Shown: piece by piece, positions 18,326 through 27,616 of the stretch
How the letters are laid out: each line of letters starts with the position of its first letter
Position numbering within the stretch: position 1 is the first letter of the stretch
NCBI GenBank assembly: GCA_963728165.1
Contig: CAVSIY010000008.1
Coordinates: 97,460 to 161,459, forward strand
Direction: 5' to 3'
Source of the DNA: Hyphomicrobium_A sp963728165
GTDB taxonomy: Bacteria > Pseudomonadota > Alphaproteobacteria > Rhizobiales > Hyphomicrobiaceae
Length of the DNA: 64,000 nt
The notes under the pieces: model-generated
The model's input: the letters and a program-made list of their open reading frames with translations, nothing else
Told to the model about the DNA's origin: nothing
Database searches by the model: none
Program-made: the position numbers and the translations under genes

Positions 18326-18784
18326 TCAGCCCTCCAGGCGGTGCGCGGCATCATGGATGGCGGCGCGAATACGGTGATAGGTGCAGCAACGGCAGATGTT
18401 GCCGTTCATGGCGAGATCGATGTCCCTATCGGTGGGCTGCGGCACCTCGGAAAGGAGGCTCACGGCCGACATGATCTGGCCTGACTGGCAGTAGCCGCAT
18501 TGGGGCACCTCGAGCGCCACCCATGCCGCCTGCACGGCCTCCGTCACCTTGCCGTTGGCGCCCTCGATGGTGGTTACATCCGCGCCGTCGATCGTACCGA
18601 CCGGTGTCACGCACGCACGACGCGGTTGACCGTCGACGTGGACCGTGCAGGCGCCGCACTGCGCCACCCCGCAGCCGAATTTCGTCCCCGTGAGGCCCTG
18701 CTCGTCGCGCAGGAACCACAAAAGCGGCATCGACGGGTCGCCGTCGAACTCGACCGCCTTCCCGTTGACCTTCAGCGTAACCAT
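18326..18784 (-). CDS. 2Fe-2S subunit of the Mo-hydroxylase (IorA-like)
   Basis: 152 residues with both iron-sulfur motifs of the family. The plant-type site is GCGVAQCGACTVHVDG (cysteines about 38-46) plus Cys58; the second, helical site has CGYCQSGQ and NGNICRCCTY. The second motif reads CRCCTYHRI, with an added Cys compared with the common CRCGTY. It transfers electrons from the Mo site to the cytochrome c subunit. First gene of a five-gene operon (IorA-like, IorB-like, dihaem cytochrome, XdhC, MocA-like). It has no export signal and probably travels with the Tat-targeted large subunit. Confidence 0.93.
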   Translation of the reverse strand: MVTLKVNGKAVEFDGDPSMPLLWFLRDEQGLTGTKFGCGVAQCGACTVHVDGQPRRACVTPVGTIDGADVTTIEGANGKVTEAVQAAWVALEVPQCGYCQSGQIMSAVSLLSEVPQPTDRDIDLAMNGNICRCCTYHRIRAAIHDAAHRLEG

Positions 18785-18907
18785 TGGCTGCCTCGCTTTC
18801 GTACAAGCTTGGAGGTGGCTCGGCGCGCACGAATAGTAGCGCGTCCTGCAAACATGATCATGACCCCTTGGGTCCGAGGGGACACCGGCTTCGATCTCCG
18901 CTAGCGC

Positions 18908-21900
18908 CTACTCCGCCGGCTGCGGGCCGAGCGACTTCGGCCGCCGGGCGCCAAGGGCGGCCAACCAACGGCTGATGACGTAGAAGGTGGGCGTGAACAG
19001 AAGCCCGAACAGCGTGACGCCGATCATGCCGGAAAACACAGTGGTGCCCAGCGCCTGGCGCAACTCGGCGCCGGCGCCCGTGGCCCACACCAGCGGCACC
19101 ACGCCGAAGATGAAGGCGAGCGAGGTCATCAGAATCGGCCTCAGCCGCAGGTGCGCGGCCTCGACCGCCGCCGCCCAGCGGTCGCGGCCGCCGTCCTCCA
19201 GATGCTTGGCGAACTCGACGATCAGAATGGCGTTCTTGGCCGCAAGCCCGATCAGCACGATGAAGCCCACCTGGGTCAGGATGTTGTTGTCCATCCCGCG
19301 CAGGATCACGCCCGTGATCGAGGCAATGAGGCACATCGGCACGATGAGGATCACCGCCAGCGGCAGCGTCAGGCTCTCGTATTGCGCCGCGAGCACCAGG
19401 AACACGAACACGACCGCGAGCGCGAAGGCGAAGACCGCTGTTGAGCCGGCGCGCTGCTGCTGGAAGGCGAGCGTCGTCCACTCGTAGTTGAATCCGCTTG
19501 GCAAGGTCTGGGCCGCCAGCTTCTGCATGATCTCGATCGCCTGGCCTTGCGAGTAGCCGGGCGCCGGCGAGCCGTCGAGCTCGGCGGCCGGATAGAGATT
19601 GTAGCGCGGCACGCGGTAGGGCCCCGAAATGTCACTGACCGTCGTGAAGGAGCCGAGCGGCACCGCATCCCCTTTGTCGTTGCGCACGCGGATCTTCAAG
19701 ACGTCGCCGGGCTCCAGCCGATAGGGAGCGTCGGCCTGAGCCGTGACGCGGAACGTGCGCCCGAGCAGGTTGAAATCGTTGACGTAGGAGGAGCCGAGAT
19801 AGGTCTGCAGCGCCGCAAAGACGTCCGGCACCTTGATGCCGAGCATCTGCGCCTTGGTGCGGTCGATGTCGAGATAGAGCTGCGGCGTCGAGGACTCAAA
19901 CAGCGAGTAGACCTGATGCAGCCCGGGTGTCTGCGCCGCGCGCCCCATCATGGCGTAGACGGCGTCCTGCAGCGCCTGTGGTCCATGGCCGCCGCGGTCC
20001 TCGACCATCATACGGAATCCGCCCGCCGTGCCGATGCCGCGCACCGGCGGAGGCCTGGCGACGATGACCAGGCCGTCCTGGATCACCGAGAACTTCTGCA
20101 AGAGCGTCCCCTGGATGGCGGCCGCCGTCTGATCGGGGTGGCCGGCCCGCTGCTCGAACGGATCGAGGGTGACGAACACGGCGCCGGCGTTGGGGGCCGC
20201 CGTGCGCGTGGCGCCGGAGAAACCGACGATGTTCACCGCGTGGGCGATGCCGGGAACCGTCAGCGCGATCTCGACCACGCGGCGGTTGACCGCGTCGGTG
20301 CGCGCCAGCGAGGCGCCGCCCGGCAGCTGCGTCACCACGATGAGATAGCCGACGTCGAGCTGCGGGATGAAGCCCACCGGCGTCTTGCGGAACTCGTTCA
20401 TGCCGAAGGCGAGCACGCCGCCGTAGACGACGAGCATGATGACGGCGAAGCGCACCACCTTGGCCGTGAACCAGCCGTATCCCGCCCCCAGCTTCTCGAA
20501 CGACCAGTTGAAGGCCGCAAAGAAGCCGCGCAGCGGCAGCGACCACCAGCTGTGCTTGCCGTGCTCTGAGTGCGGCTTCAGGAACAGCGCGCACATGGCC
20601 GGGGAGAGCGTCAGAGACACGATGAGCGAGATGATGGTCGCGCCGGCGATGGTGAGCGCGAACTGGCGGTAAAACTGGCCGGTGATGCCGGTGATGAAGG
20701 CCGTCGGCGCGAACACGGCGCACAGAACCAGCGCAATGGCGATCAGGGCCGAGCCCACTTCGTCCATCGTTCGCTTTGCCGCCTCGCGTGGCGAGAGGCC
20801 GGCGGCGATATTGCGCTCGACATTCTCCACCACGACGATCGCGTCGTCCACGACGATGCCGATGGCCAGCACCAGCCCGAACAGCGATAGGTTGTTGAGC
20901 GAGAACCCGAACAGCGCCATGAAGAAGAAGGTGCCGACCAGCGACACCGGAATGGCGACGATGGGGATGATGGCCGCGCGCCAGGTCTGCAGGAAGAGGA
21001 TCACGACGAGCACGACGAGCACGATCGCCTCGCCGATGGTGGTGACCACGGCATTGACCGACTGCTGGATGAACTCGGTGGGATTGTAGATGATCGTGTA
21101 CTTGAGCCCCTCGGGGAAGTCCTTCGACAGCTTGTCCATCGTGGACTTCACCGCTTCGGCGGTCGCGATCGCGTTCGATCCCGGGCGCTGGAACACGCCG
21201 AGGGCAATGGCCGGATCGCGGTCGAGGTAGGAGTTGCGTCCGTAGTCCTGCGCCGCCAGCTCCACCCGGCCCACGTCCTTCAGGCGGACGACGGCGTTGT
21301 CGGTCTGCTTGACGACGATGTCGGCGAATTGTTTGGGGTCGGTGAGGCGCCCGAGCGTTCTGACCGAGAGCTGGAACGCGCCCGGATTGGCGACGGGCGG
21401 CTGGTTGAGCACGCCCGAAGCCACCTGCACGTTCTGGCCCTGTAGCGCCGTCACCACGTCGCCCGAGGTCAGGTTCAGCGACTGCAGGCGGTCAGGATCG
21501 AGCCAGACGCGCATCGAGTAATCGCGGCTGCCGAACACGGTGATCGAGCCGATGCCGTCGATGCGGTTGAGGACGTCGGTGACCTGCGTGGTGGCGTAGT
21601 TGGAGATGAAGAGGGTGTCGCGCGACTTGTCTGGCGAGTAGAGGTGCACGACCATCATCAGGTCAGGCGAGGCCTTGGCGACGGTGACGCCGATGTTGCG
21701 CACGTCCGCCGGCAGCCGCGGCTGGGCAATGGCCACCCGGTTCTGCACCTGCACCTGCGCGATATCGAGATCGGTGCCGAGCTCGAACGTCACCTCGATG
21801 GAGAACTGCCCGTCACCCGTCGAGTTCGACGTGATGTAGAGCATGTTCTCGACGCCGTTGATCTGCTGCTCGAGCGGGGCGACGACGGTTGCCGCGACCA

Positions 21901-22072
21901 CTTCGGCGCTGGCGCCGGGGTATTGGCCGGTGACGTTGACGGTCGGCGGCGCGATCTCAGGGTACTGCGCGATCGGCAGCGTGCCGTACGACACCGCCCC
22001 CAGGATCACGAAGACCATGGAGATGACGGCGGCGAAAATCGGCCGGTCGATGAAGAATTGCGAGATCCGCAT
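18908..22072 (-). CDS. HAE1-type RND multidrug efflux permease (AcrB/MexB-like)
   Basis: 1054 residues, the standard HAE1 length. It opens MRISQFFIDRPIFAAVISM and YPEIAPPTV and carries the paired TM4 aspartates in GIVVDDAIVVVENVE. The second-half signature IGLAAKNAILIVEFA is also present. It is a proton-driven trimer that extrudes drugs or organic compounds from the periplasm. Six bases separate it from the adaptor upstream. The azoreductase, adaptor and permease probably form one operon controlled by the divergent TetR protein at 24.1 kb. No outer-membrane factor lies in the operon; the NodT-type protein at 6.3 kb or another could serve. Confidence 0.95.
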   Translation of the reverse strand: MRISQFFIDRPIFAAVISMVFVILGAVSYGTLPIAQYPEIAPPTVNVTGQYPGASAEVVAATVVAPLEQQINGVENMLYITSNSTGDGQFSIEVTFELGTDLDIAQVQVQNRVAIAQPRLPADVRNIGVTVAKASPDLMMVVHLYSPDKSRDTLFISNYATTQVTDVLNRIDGIGSITVFGSRDYSMRVWLDPDRLQSLNLTSGDVVTALQGQNVQVASGVLNQPPVANPGAFQLSVRTLGRLTDPKQFADIVVKQTDNAVVRLKDVGRVELAAQDYGRNSYLDRDPAIALGVFQRPGSNAIATAEAVKSTMDKLSKDFPEGLKYTIIYNPTEFIQQSVNAVVTTIGEAIVLVVLVVILFLQTWRAAIIPIVAIPVSLVGTFFFMALFGFSLNNLSLFGLVLAIGIVVDDAIVVVENVERNIAAGLSPREAAKRTMDEVGSALIAIALVLCAVFAPTAFITGITGQFYRQFALTIAGATIISLIVSLTLSPAMCALFLKPHSEHGKHSWWSLPLRGFFAAFNWSFEKLGAGYGWFTAKVVRFAVIMLVVYGGVLAFGMNEFRKTPVGFIPQLDVGYLIVVTQLPGGASLARTDAVNRRVVEIALTVPGIAHAVNIVGFSGATRTAAPNAGAVFVTLDPFEQRAGHPDQTAAAIQGTLLQKFSVIQDGLVIVARPPPVRGIGTAGGFRMMVEDRGGHGPQALQDAVYAMMGRAAQTPGLHQVYSLFESSTPQLYLDIDRTKAQMLGIKVPDVFAALQTYLGSSYVNDFNLLGRTFRVTAQADAPYRLEPGDVLKIRVRNDKGDAVPLGSFTTVSDISGPYRVPRYNLYPAAELDGSPAPGYSQGQAIEIMQKLAAQTLPSGFNYEWTTLAFQQQRAGSTAVFAFALAVVFVFLVLAAQYESLTLPLAVILIVPMCLIASITGVILRGMDNNILTQVGFIVLIGLAAKNAILIVEFAKHLEDGGRDRWAAAVEAAHLRLRPILMTSLAFIFGVVPLVWATGAGAELRQALGTTVFSGMIGVTLFGLLFTPTFYVISRWLAALGARRPKSLGPQPAE

Positions 22073-22078
22073 GGGTCG

Positions 22079-23257
22079 TCACTCGTCCTTGATAGCGGGC
22101 TCCGCCGGCGCGGCCGAGGCAATGGCTCCGGGCTGGGGCGTGACTTTGACGCCTGGGCGCACCCGCATCAGGCCGTTGATGACGACGCGGTCGTCCGCCT
22201 TGAGCCCCGATTTGATGACGCGAAGGCCGTCAACGACGCGCCCGAGCGTCACGTAGTGCGGCTTGGCGACGTCGTTGGCATCGAGCACGTACACGAGCTT
22301 CTTGACCTGCTCGGTGCCGATCGCGGTGTCGGGTACGAGCAGCGCCTCGGCCGGCGGCGCCATGGTCACGCGGATGCGCGCGAACATGCCGGGCGTGAAG
22401 GTGCCGTCGGGGTTGGCAAACTCCGCGCGCCCGCGGATGGCGCCAGAGGAGCGGTCGATGGCGTTGTCGATGAAGTCCATGTGCCCCTCGTGCGCGAACG
22501 TCGCCTCATCGATGAGCTTCAACTTGACGGGCACGTTTATGGCGGGGCCGAGCGCATCCTTGTGAACGCGCAGAAAGCGCAGGTACGCGGTCTCGTCCCA
22601 GGTGAACTCGAAGCGGATCGGGTCGGTCGACTGGATCGTCGCCAGAAGCGTCGTGCTGCCGTTGGTGCCGCCCGTCACCAGGTTTCCGACGGAAACGCGC
22701 CGGTCACCGATGCGCCCCGAGACGGGCGCCTTGAGCTCGGTGAATTCCAGATCGAGCTCGGCCTGACGCACGGCGGCCTCCTGGGCGGTGACCGTCGCCT
22801 CGGCGACGCGCTTTGCCTGCACGCGCTGGTCGAAGGTCTGCTCGGTGATGGTGGTGCCGCGCACGAGATTGCGCCCGCGCGCCAGATCGCTGTCGGCAAA
22901 GGCCAGATTGGCCTTGGCCTGCTGGAGCCCCGCCCGCGCCTGATCGAGCGCGGTCTGGAACGGGCGGCGATCGATGGTGAACAGCGGCTCGCCCGCCTTG
23001 ACCATCTGGCCGTCGCGGAAATGGATGGCATCGAGGTAGCCGGAGACGCGCGCGCGCACCTCAACTGAGTCGACCGCGACGAAGCGGCCGACGTATTCCT
23101 CCTCGTCCGCCACCATCTTTTTCATCGGCTGAGCGACGGTCACCTGCGGCGGCGGCGGGGCGGTCTGTGCTTGCGACTGTGACTGGCCGCAACCGGCGAG
23201 CGCCGCGGCCAGCAGAGACAGGATGGGCACAAGGTGGGAGAAGCGAGAGTTGGGCAT
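22079..23257 (-). CDS. RND efflux periplasmic adaptor lipoprotein (AcrA/MexA-like)
   Basis: 392 residues with a lipoprotein signal ending in the lipobox LAGC (Cys near 23). The core has lipoyl half-motifs RARVSGYLDAIHFRDGQMVK and ELKAPVSGRIGDRRVSVGN, an alpha-hairpin between them and the barrel segment FTPGMFARIRV. It docks the HAE1 permease encoded six bases downstream onto an outer-membrane channel. The start gives a proper lipoprotein signal. Regulated presumably by the TetR protein through the duplicated operator at 24019-24062. Confidence 0.94.
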   Translation of the reverse strand: MPNSRFSHLVPILSLLAAALAGCGQSQSQAQTAPPPPQVTVAQPMKKMVADEEEYVGRFVAVDSVEVRARVSGYLDAIHFRDGQMVKAGEPLFTIDRRPFQTALDQARAGLQQAKANLAFADSDLARGRNLVRGTTITEQTFDQRVQAKRVAEATVTAQEAAVRQAELDLEFTELKAPVSGRIGDRRVSVGNLVTGGTNGSTTLLATIQSTDPIRFEFTWDETAYLRFLRVHKDALGPAINVPVKLKLIDEATFAHEGHMDFIDNAIDRSSGAIRGRAEFANPDGTFTPGMFARIRVTMAPPAEALLVPDTAIGTEQVKKLVYVLDANDVAKPHYVTLGRVVDGLRVIKSGLKADDRVVINGLMRVRPGVKVTPQPGAIASAAPAEPAIKDE

Positions 23258-23328
23258 GCGAAACCGTCTCGGCTGGATGAGCGCAGTGCATTGGCCTCCA
23301 AGAGGCCGGTGAAAAAGGTGGGTTTTCC

Positions 23329-23956
23329 TCAGGCGGCGGCGAGAACGCCGGCGACGGAGCTGGCGCGCCGTATGGCGCTGTCGACTGCCCGCTCAGCCGC
23401 TTCCGGGCCCAACGCCACACCTTCGATGAGGATTGTCTCGAATGTCGGTGATGCCGAGGTAGTTGAGGACCGAGCGCAGATAGCTCTCGTCGTGCTCGTG
23501 CGCCCGCGTGGGTCCCACCGAGTAGATGCCGCCGCGCGCCAGTACCAGGATCGCGCGCCGTCCCCCGAGCAGGCCTTTGGTGCCGTGCTCGGTATAGCGG
23601 AAGGTACGGCCGGGGCGTACGACGTAGTCGATCCACGCCTTGAGCGTCGAGGGCACGCCGAAGTTGATCATGGCGGCGGCGATGACGATCGTGTCGGCGC
23701 CAACGAGCTCGTCGATGAGGATGTCGGACTGCTCCACCAGCGCACGCTGGCGGCTGGTCCTCGGCCCCGCAATCGAGCGCGTGGCGGTAACGAAATCGTC
23801 GTCGATGTGCGGCAGTGGATTGCCGGCAAGATCGCGGATGGTTATGGCCGCATCTGGATGTACAATGCGCAATTCTTTGAGGACGCGTGCGGCCACGAGG
23901 TTAGAATAAGAGGTATCGCGACGGGGACTGCTCGTCAGGCACAGGATCTGGCGCAT
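23329..23956 (-). CDS. FMN-dependent NADH-azoreductase-like flavoprotein, frameshift near C-terminus
   Basis: Flavodoxin-fold quinone/azo reductase. Visible features: LTSSPRRDTSYSN phosphate loop at the N-terminus, the FMN segment AAAMINFGVPSTLKAWIDYVVRPG and RAILVLARGGIYS. As written the frame ends at 23393 with an unrelated tail. Dropping one extra base near 23433 restores the family ending (ETILIEGVALGPEAAERAV and beyond) to a TGA at 23329, giving 208 residues. This family reduces quinones and azo compounds with NADH through FMN. It is first in the operon with the adaptor and HAE1 pump and divergent from tetR, suggesting a detoxify-and-export response to quinone-like or aromatic compounds. 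Confidence 0.88.
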
Positions 23957-24013
23957 GGGGCGGCCTCACTGGCTGCTGCAGTGCGAGACTGATCACATGA
24001 CAGCGCCCGCACA

Positions 24014-24042
24014 TTGTGATACTGACCGGTAACACCTATATC
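24014..24042 (+). promoter_or_regulatory. Probable tetR promoter
   Basis: TTGTGA (24014-24019) and TATATC (24037-24042) are separated by 17 bases, a good sigma-70-like pair reading toward tetR. The first operator repeat fills the spacer and the second covers the start-site region, so bound repressor would block polymerase. Confidence 0.5.
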
Positions 24043-24062
24043 CTATACTGACCGGTAACACC
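24019..24062. promoter_or_regulatory. Duplicated 18-bp operator between azoR-like gene and tetR
   Basis: The 18-mer ATACTGACCGGTAACACC occurs twice without mismatch (24019-24036 and 24045-24062), 26 bases apart. Each has a palindromic ACCGGT core within an imperfect TGACCGGTAACA dyad. The pair lies in the 120-base divergent spacer, the expected place for a TetR operator controlling itself and the efflux operon. Confidence 0.75.
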
Positions 24063-24076
24063 CCAGTCAAGAGGCC

Positions 24077-24688
24077 ATGATTAAGCCCATTTCACAAACC
24101 GTTTCTGAAACGCCCCAGCTCCCGCCGCGCGAGCGAATCCTGGCCGCCGCCCGCGAGCTCTTTTATCGCCACGGCATCCGTGCGGTCGGGGTCGACGCGA
24201 TCGCCGAGGCGGCCGCCACCAACAAGATGACGCTCTATCGGCACTTTGGTTCCAAGGACGAGCTTGTCGCCTCCTATTTGAGCGAGCTTGCCAAGGAAGG
24301 TGACGCGGTCTGGGAAACGCTGGCGAAGGACCATCCCGGCGACCCGCACGCCCAGCTCGAGGGCTGGGTGGAGTACGTCGAGGCGATTTTTTCCGGCTGC
24401 GTCGACCGCGGCTGCGCCATCGCCAACGCCGCCGTGGAGCTGCGCGACATGGAGCACCCGGCGCGGCATATCATCGAGGACTACAAGACGCGCAAACGCG
24501 AGCGCCTCGTCGCGCTGTACCGTGAGGCGGGCTATACCGAGCCCGAGCGCCTGGCCGACGAGGTCTTCCTGTTGTTCGAGGGCGCGCGCATTTCCATCCA
24601 GTGCTACGCTGGCCCCAGTGGCCCGGCCTCACGGCTGGTCGGCATGCTGCGCGCGCTCATGGCCGACCACGCGCCCAAGTCGCGCTAG
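24077..24688 (+). CDS. TetR/AcrR family repressor of the azoreductase-efflux operon
   Basis: 203 residues. The N-terminal helix-turn-helix spans about residues 18-65: RERILAAARELFYRHGIRAVGVDAIAEAA, then TNKMTLYRHFGSKDELV. The C-terminal ligand domain is of the usual length and includes a Cys-containing stretch (FSGCVDRGCAIANAA, about 112-126) that might sense electrophiles or bind a ligand. Divergent from the azoR-adaptor-permease operon with a duplicated operator between, so local repression relieved by pump substrates is the standard model. Ligand unknown. Confidence 0.93.
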   Translation: MIKPISQTVSETPQLPPRERILAAARELFYRHGIRAVGVDAIAEAAATNKMTLYRHFGSKDELVASYLSELAKEGDAVWETLAKDHPGDPHAQLEGWVEYVEAIFSGCVDRGCAIANAAVELRDMEHPARHIIEDYKTRKRERLVALYREAGYTEPERLADEVFLLFEGARISIQCYAGPSGPASRLVGMLRALMADHAPKSR

Positions 24689-24753
24689 CTATCTCGCCGG
24701 AGCGGGTGAGAGCGCCAGATCAATGCGCCGCGAACGCAGCGTAGGCTCCCGAG

Positions 24754-25134
24754 ATGGACCTTCTGGCAAAAGCCGCCCGAATCACCGCAGCGGTCGTGTT
24801 GACGTCGCTTGCAAGCATGGTTGTGGCCGAGGACACCGTCGAGGTGAGCCCTTGGACCGCGGCTGAATTCGCCGGCAAAGGCGGTGATGCGCTCTCGATC
24901 GAGATGATTACCCCGACTGGGGCCGTCGTCTTGCTCAACCCGCACAGCGAAGCATGCACGCTTCGCTTTCCAATGAGGATCGGCGAGAAGGTGCACGTGC
25001 GCGGCGTCACCATCGAGGATCAACAGACCGTCTGTGAGGTGCTGTTGCGGTCGACGACCGAAGCCCCCTCGGCAATTTTCGCCTTCGACTGCCTGAACCA
25101 GAGCCCCGTTGATGATCGGCGCTGCCCCCAGTAG
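24754..25134 (+). CDS. Exported small hypothetical protein
   Basis: 126 residues with a signal peptide (about residues 1-25, core ITAAVVLTSLASMVV, cleavage after VVA). The mature protein of about 100 residues has three cysteines besides the signal (in SEACTLRF, TVCEVL and FDCLNQ) and looks beta-rich. No family is recognised. It follows tetR by 65 bases in the same direction and may share its transcript, but nothing ties it to efflux. Confidence 0.6.
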   Translation: MDLLAKAARITAAVVLTSLASMVVAEDTVEVSPWTAAEFAGKGGDALSIEMITPTGAVVLLNPHSEACTLRFPMRIGEKVHVRGVTIEDQQTVCEVLLRSTTEAPSAIFAFDCLNQSPVDDRRCPQ

Positions 25135-25534
25135 GCCGGCCATGCCAACTCAGAGGGTTTCCAGCAAAAGGAGAGCGCCGGGAAGGGTGGTCGCCGGCGC
25201 CCTATCTGAGGGAGGCTTTGCCCAAACGAAGGGCAAGCACAGCATGTTCGAAGACGGCTCCCGCGGTCCACTACTTCAATAGTCGTAGGAAAGACGCTCC
25301 CTAGCCCGCGCCATCATGCGCATTGCTACGCCGGCTCGGTCATATTGCTTCCGCAACCTACTGCGGGCTTGGCCTATTTTTCGGTGGGCCTTCATACCCT
25401 GCATGGTTGGAGGATCCCGGGGCCCGGGCGGCGCGTCGCCTCACGTCGTCCGGGTATCCACGACGAGCTGCATCAACAAAGGTGCCCCTACCTAGAATGT
25501 TGGAAGCGCGCAGCGAGCATCGCCGCTGTATTTT
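25135..25534. other. Intergenic, no gene supported
   Basis: 400 bases with only short frames that overlap each other and have no ribosome-binding site or family-like composition. No clear RNA or repeat is seen. Confidence 0.5.
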
Positions 25535-25765
25535 TTGCAGCAGGAACTGAGCCTGAGCTCAGATGCTTTTGGATTTAACGACGGCATATTCCGCAGGAGA
25601 TGCGCATTGGATATTGAGGTTCGTGGCACTTCCGATATTGGCTCGCTGCGCAGGGCCATCGATGCGGCGTGCGAAGAGCTCGGCGTAAAGCTGCAGACCC
25701 TGGATGTGTCAATGAGGGACCGCCTCGTTGCGCGCATTCTGACTTTGCTCAGCGGCGAAAACTGA
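25535..25765 (+). CDS. Small hypothetical protein
   Basis: Up to 76 residues; the plausible part is the C-terminal two thirds (LRRAIDAACEELGVKLQTLDVSMRDRLVARILTLL), which reads like a regular amphipathic helical protein with alphaproteobacterial codon use. The start is uncertain and a downstream initiation near 25608 is possible. It converges on the halogenase-like gene. No family assigned. Confidence 0.4.
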   Translation: MQQELSLSSDAFGFNDGIFRRRCALDIEVRGTSDIGSLRRAIDAACEELGVKLQTLDVSMRDRLVARILTLLSGEN

Positions 25766-25778
25766 CGCTGGCGCGCGA

Positions 25779-27443
25779 TCACTTGCGCTTGCCCCGGCCG
25801 CGCGGAAATTGCGGACGGGTTGGGAGCTGGATCTTCGTATTGCTCGGGCCGAAGCCCGGCAGGCCGGCAGCCTGTGGGGCTGCAAACGGGCCGGCCGGCG
25901 CCTTGCCTCCGGTCTTTAGGAACTCGGCCTGTCCGATCAGACCTTTGAGCTGATCGGGCCGGTCGTCGCGCACGGCATTGCGGTATCGCTCATAGGTCGA
26001 GCGATTGAGAGAGGACGCGGTCGTCAGATGCGCTTGCCTGTAGAAGCCCTTTGCGATGAGGACGAGGGTGTAAACCGGGCTTGAGAATAAAAACGAGCTT
26101 TCCAGGTCCAGATCGTCGGGCGTCGTGTGGCGCCAGATTTTGAGATTCTCCTCAAGACGGTCGGAAAGCTTCACGCCCTCGCGCGCCGCCTTCCAATATT
26201 CGGTGTCGTGGCGATTATTGAGATGAAAGTGGAGCTGCACCAAATCGCGCACCTCCTCGTAGAGGCGCCGCATCTGGCGATTGTATGCGGCGGCGAGCTC
26301 GGGCTCGAAATCCCGGGTCGGCAGGTAGCGGCGGAGCCAGCGCGCCCCCAGATCCGACATGAAGATCGCTGTTGCCTCCAGCGGCTCGATGAAGCCGCTG
26401 GCAAGACCCAGCGCGATACAGTTCTTGACCCAGGCATTGCGCACACGCCCCGTTCGCATCGGGATGACGCGGGGTTCGCAGCCCTTGGCCTGATCGCCGT
26501 AGAAGGCGAGAAGCTCCTCGACGGCTTTGTCCTCGGAGATGAACTGGCTGGAGAAGACATAGCCCGTGCCGACGCGCGTCGTCAGCGGGATGTTGAAATT
26601 CCACCCCGCAGAGAAGCCGGTCGCCCGCGTCGTCGGTGCCATGACGCTCGCGTCGCTATGGGGGATCTGCACGACGGCGGCGCGGTCATTCAGCAGATAA
26701 TCACTATAGGGCTCGAAAGGCTCGCCCAGAGCCTTTTGAAGAATCGAGCCGCGAAAGCCGGTGCAGTCGATGACGAGGTCGATGGCGTGCTCGCCCTCAC
26801 GCCGCAGGGAGAGCGATTTGACGAAGCCGCGCTCGTCGAGATTGACGGCATCCACATCGTCCAGGATGTGCTTCACGCCGCGGCCCGTCGCGATGTCTTT
26901 CAGGAAGGCGGCAAGCTTGATGGCGTCGAAATGATACGTGTAGCCGAGCTCGGCGCTGAATTCGGGCGCGCCCGGGCGGCGCGGCGCGAGATTGCGCAGG
27001 ACGATCTCTACGGCCGGCGAAAAGGCGCGCACATAGGCCATGCCCGCATTCGAGGCTAGCCGCGCCGGATCGAAGGTGACGAAATAGTCTGCGAGTGAGC
27101 GCCCATCGAGCGAGCCGGGAGCATTGAGGACGTTCAGGAACTCGACCGGCTGGCCCCTGTCGTCGTGGTTCCAGTTGATGAAATGGGCGGCGACCTTGAA
27201 GGTCGCATCGGTGTGCTTGAAGAATTCGGATTCCGACAGGCCGAGCTGATTGAGCAGGACGACCATGCCCGGCAGGCTTGCTTCTCCCACGCCGACGATG
27301 GGAATCGAAGGCGATTCGATCAGCGTTATCTCAAGAGGGTGCTTGGCATCGTTGGATTTGCAGAAGCGATTGAGAAAGGCGGCCGTAAGCCAGCCCGCCG
27401 TGCCGCCGCCAACGATCGTGATGCCGCGCAGTGGCTGGCCCAT
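25779..27443 (-). CDS. Flavin-dependent tryptophan halogenase family protein
   Basis: 554 residues. FAD is bound by GGGTAGW (residues 12-18). The GVGEAS motif (51-56) and Lys83 (in ATFKVAAHF) match the region of the catalytic lysine that carries hypohalous acid in PrnA/RebH-type enzymes. The second motif, normally WxWxIP, reads WNFNIP at 281-286, so the second Trp is Phe. A C-terminal tail of about 40 residues is Pro/Gly/Lys-rich. No flavin reductase or biosynthetic genes are adjacent, so the substrate could be a free aromatic, a peptide residue or something else. Family membership is clear; halogenation itself is inferred. Confidence 0.85.
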   Translation of the reverse strand: MGQPLRGITIVGGGTAGWLTAAFLNRFCKSNDAKHPLEITLIESPSIPIVGVGEASLPGMVVLLNQLGLSESEFFKHTDATFKVAAHFINWNHDDRGQPVEFLNVLNAPGSLDGRSLADYFVTFDPARLASNAGMAYVRAFSPAVEIVLRNLAPRRPGAPEFSAELGYTYHFDAIKLAAFLKDIATGRGVKHILDDVDAVNLDERGFVKSLSLRREGEHAIDLVIDCTGFRGSILQKALGEPFEPYSDYLLNDRAAVVQIPHSDASVMAPTTRATGFSAGWNFNIPLTTRVGTGYVFSSQFISEDKAVEELLAFYGDQAKGCEPRVIPMRTGRVRNAWVKNCIALGLASGFIEPLEATAIFMSDLGARWLRRYLPTRDFEPELAAAYNRQMRRLYEEVRDLVQLHFHLNNRHDTEYWKAAREGVKLSDRLEENLKIWRHTTPDDLDLESSFLFSSPVYTLVLIAKGFYRQAHLTTASSLNRSTYERYRNAVRDDRPDQLKGLIGQAEFLKTGGKAPAGPFAAPQAAGLPGFGPSNTKIQLPTRPQFPRGRGKRK

Positions 27444-27616
27444 ATGATCCCGTCCCCGATGTGCTGATCGAAGCTAGACGCACGGCCGGCACGTGCCAAG
27501 CCGGACTGCAAGCGCGCGCTGGCCGCAGGGCTGCGAACGCCCAAGCCGCTCAGGCAAATCAGCGATAAGGGGGCTGCCGGGGGAGCCCCACACGCTACGG
27601 ACCTGAAGCCGAAAAT

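Noticed and set aside
16595..18484. 629-codon plus-strand frame
   Set aside because: Antisense to the IorB-like and IorA-like genes; no coherent domain.
21644..23068. 474-codon plus-strand frame
   Set aside because: Antisense to the HAE1 permease and adaptor; composition typical of shadows.
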